This document shows, piece by piece, positions 63,866 to 64,000 of a stretch of DNA of 64,000 nt. Positions within the stretch are counted from its first letter, which is position 1; the number at the start of each line of letters is the position of its first letter. The stretch spans positions 2,542,001 through 2,606,000 of the forward strand of contig NC_014831.1 of NCBI RefSeq assembly GCF_000184705.1, given 5' to 3'. A program made the translations under genes and the position numbers. A model generated the notes under the pieces. It saw only the letters and a program-made list of their open reading frames with translations. It did not search any database and was not told where the DNA came from. This stretch comes from Thermaerobacter marianensis DSM 12885 (GTDB taxonomy: Bacteria > Bacillota > Sulfobacillia > Thermaerobacterales > Thermaerobacteraceae).

Positions 63866-64000
63866 GGCGCTCCCCCCTTGCCAGAATCGCCAGGACCTGG
63901 TTCGCCGTCTCCTCGACGGCCTTGTTCGTCACGTCGATGACGGGGCAGCCCAGCTCCCGGAAGATGCGCTGGGCGTAGGCCAGTTCTTCCTGGATGCGCT
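63862..64000 (-). CDS. ppsR: PPDK regulatory protein, C-terminal fragment (PpsR/DUF299)
   Basis: Only the last 45 residues lie in the window; the 5' part is beyond it. The sequence [20 protein letters not shown] followed by [19 protein letters not shown] is the conserved end of the bifunctional kinase/pyrophosphorylase that phosphorylates or reactivates PPDK (or PEP synthase) on a Thr near the catalytic His. It ends in a GTGA overlap with ppdK. Confidence 0.93.
   Translation of the reverse strand, partial: AHPGRTGLRPAHLPGAGLPRHRRDEQGRRGDGEPGPGDSGKGGAP

Noticed and set aside
61079-63940. Very long open frames antisense to ppdK and in other frames over most genes
   Set aside because: They are shadow frames expected in GC-rich DNA with strong third-position bias; their translations lack family motifs and the true frames show conserved catalytic residues.

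Overview
The window looks like the chromosome of a very G+C-rich (by eye about 72-73%), probably thermophilic, aerobic Firmicute of the Thermaerobacter / Symbiobacterium / Sulfobacillus kind. The evidence is a Firmicutes-style dnaG-rpoD pair, a CwlD-like amidase, LytSR-type regulators, a BshB1-like bacillithiol deacetylase, a pyruvate phosphate dikinase with its PpsR-type regulator, strong GGAGG ribosome sites, many GTG/TTG starts and NTGA start/stop overlaps. The genus is inferred from gene content and not proven. No CRISPR array, rRNA operon, prophage or intact transposase was seen.

Layout. 1-7.8 kb: a truncated methyltransferase, two small membrane proteins, an mtnA operon with orphan FlhB-like and FliK-like genes, two unknown proteins and a CwlD-like amidase. 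8.2-8.6 kb: tRNA(CAU) and tRNA-Glu with a promoter and terminator. 9.1-15.3 kb: a small conserved protein, then an ABC-2 exporter operon (ATPase, two permeases) that runs into a DesKR/NarL-type two-component pair. 15.5-19.3 kb: a helix-turn-helix regulator with an operator-like palindrome, followed by a 981-residue fusion of a class-III aminotransferase to an acyl-ACP-reductase-like domain. 20-22.7 kb: queF with a queuosine-precursor transporter, then a zinc alcohol dehydrogenase. 23.2-26.8 kb: rpoD and dnaG. 27.1-36.2 kb: a phenylacetate catabolic cluster (paaR-A-B-C-D, then G-H-J) whose first promoter carries a PaaR-type palindrome.

36.4-49.1 kb: a DUF2325 protein, a saccharopine-dehydrogenase-family oxidoreductase, an ApbE / ferric-reductase-like module coupled to an OmpR-type two-component system through heavily overlapping genes, a DUF420-ABC-2 operon and a LytSR-like pair. 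49.2-57.5 kb: a branched-chain-type aminotransferase behind a perfect CRP-type site, CorA, an EthD protein, a DUF4143 ATPase behind an AT-rich leader, a six-hairpin glycosidase-like protein and a BshB1-like deacetylase. 57.6-64 kb: a lone sigma-region-4 protein, NhaA, a CPA1 antiporter with no canonical start codon, ppdK and the end of ppsR.

Three features stand out. First, the 12-mer GGACGAACCGGC (core GGACGAACC) is dispersed on both strands far beyond chance and often lies in low-complexity linkers. Second, conserved enzymes repeatedly carry long Ala/Gly/Pro-rich insertions between intact domains (alcohol dehydrogenase, PaaH, CorA, DnaG, NhaA, the LytTR regulator, sensor kinases). Third, the aminotransferase-reductase fusion keeps the PLP lysine and a cysteine aligned with the catalytic cysteine of cyanobacterial acyl-ACP reductase, so it is a candidate one-polypeptide route from acyl thioester through fatty aldehyde to long-chain amine.
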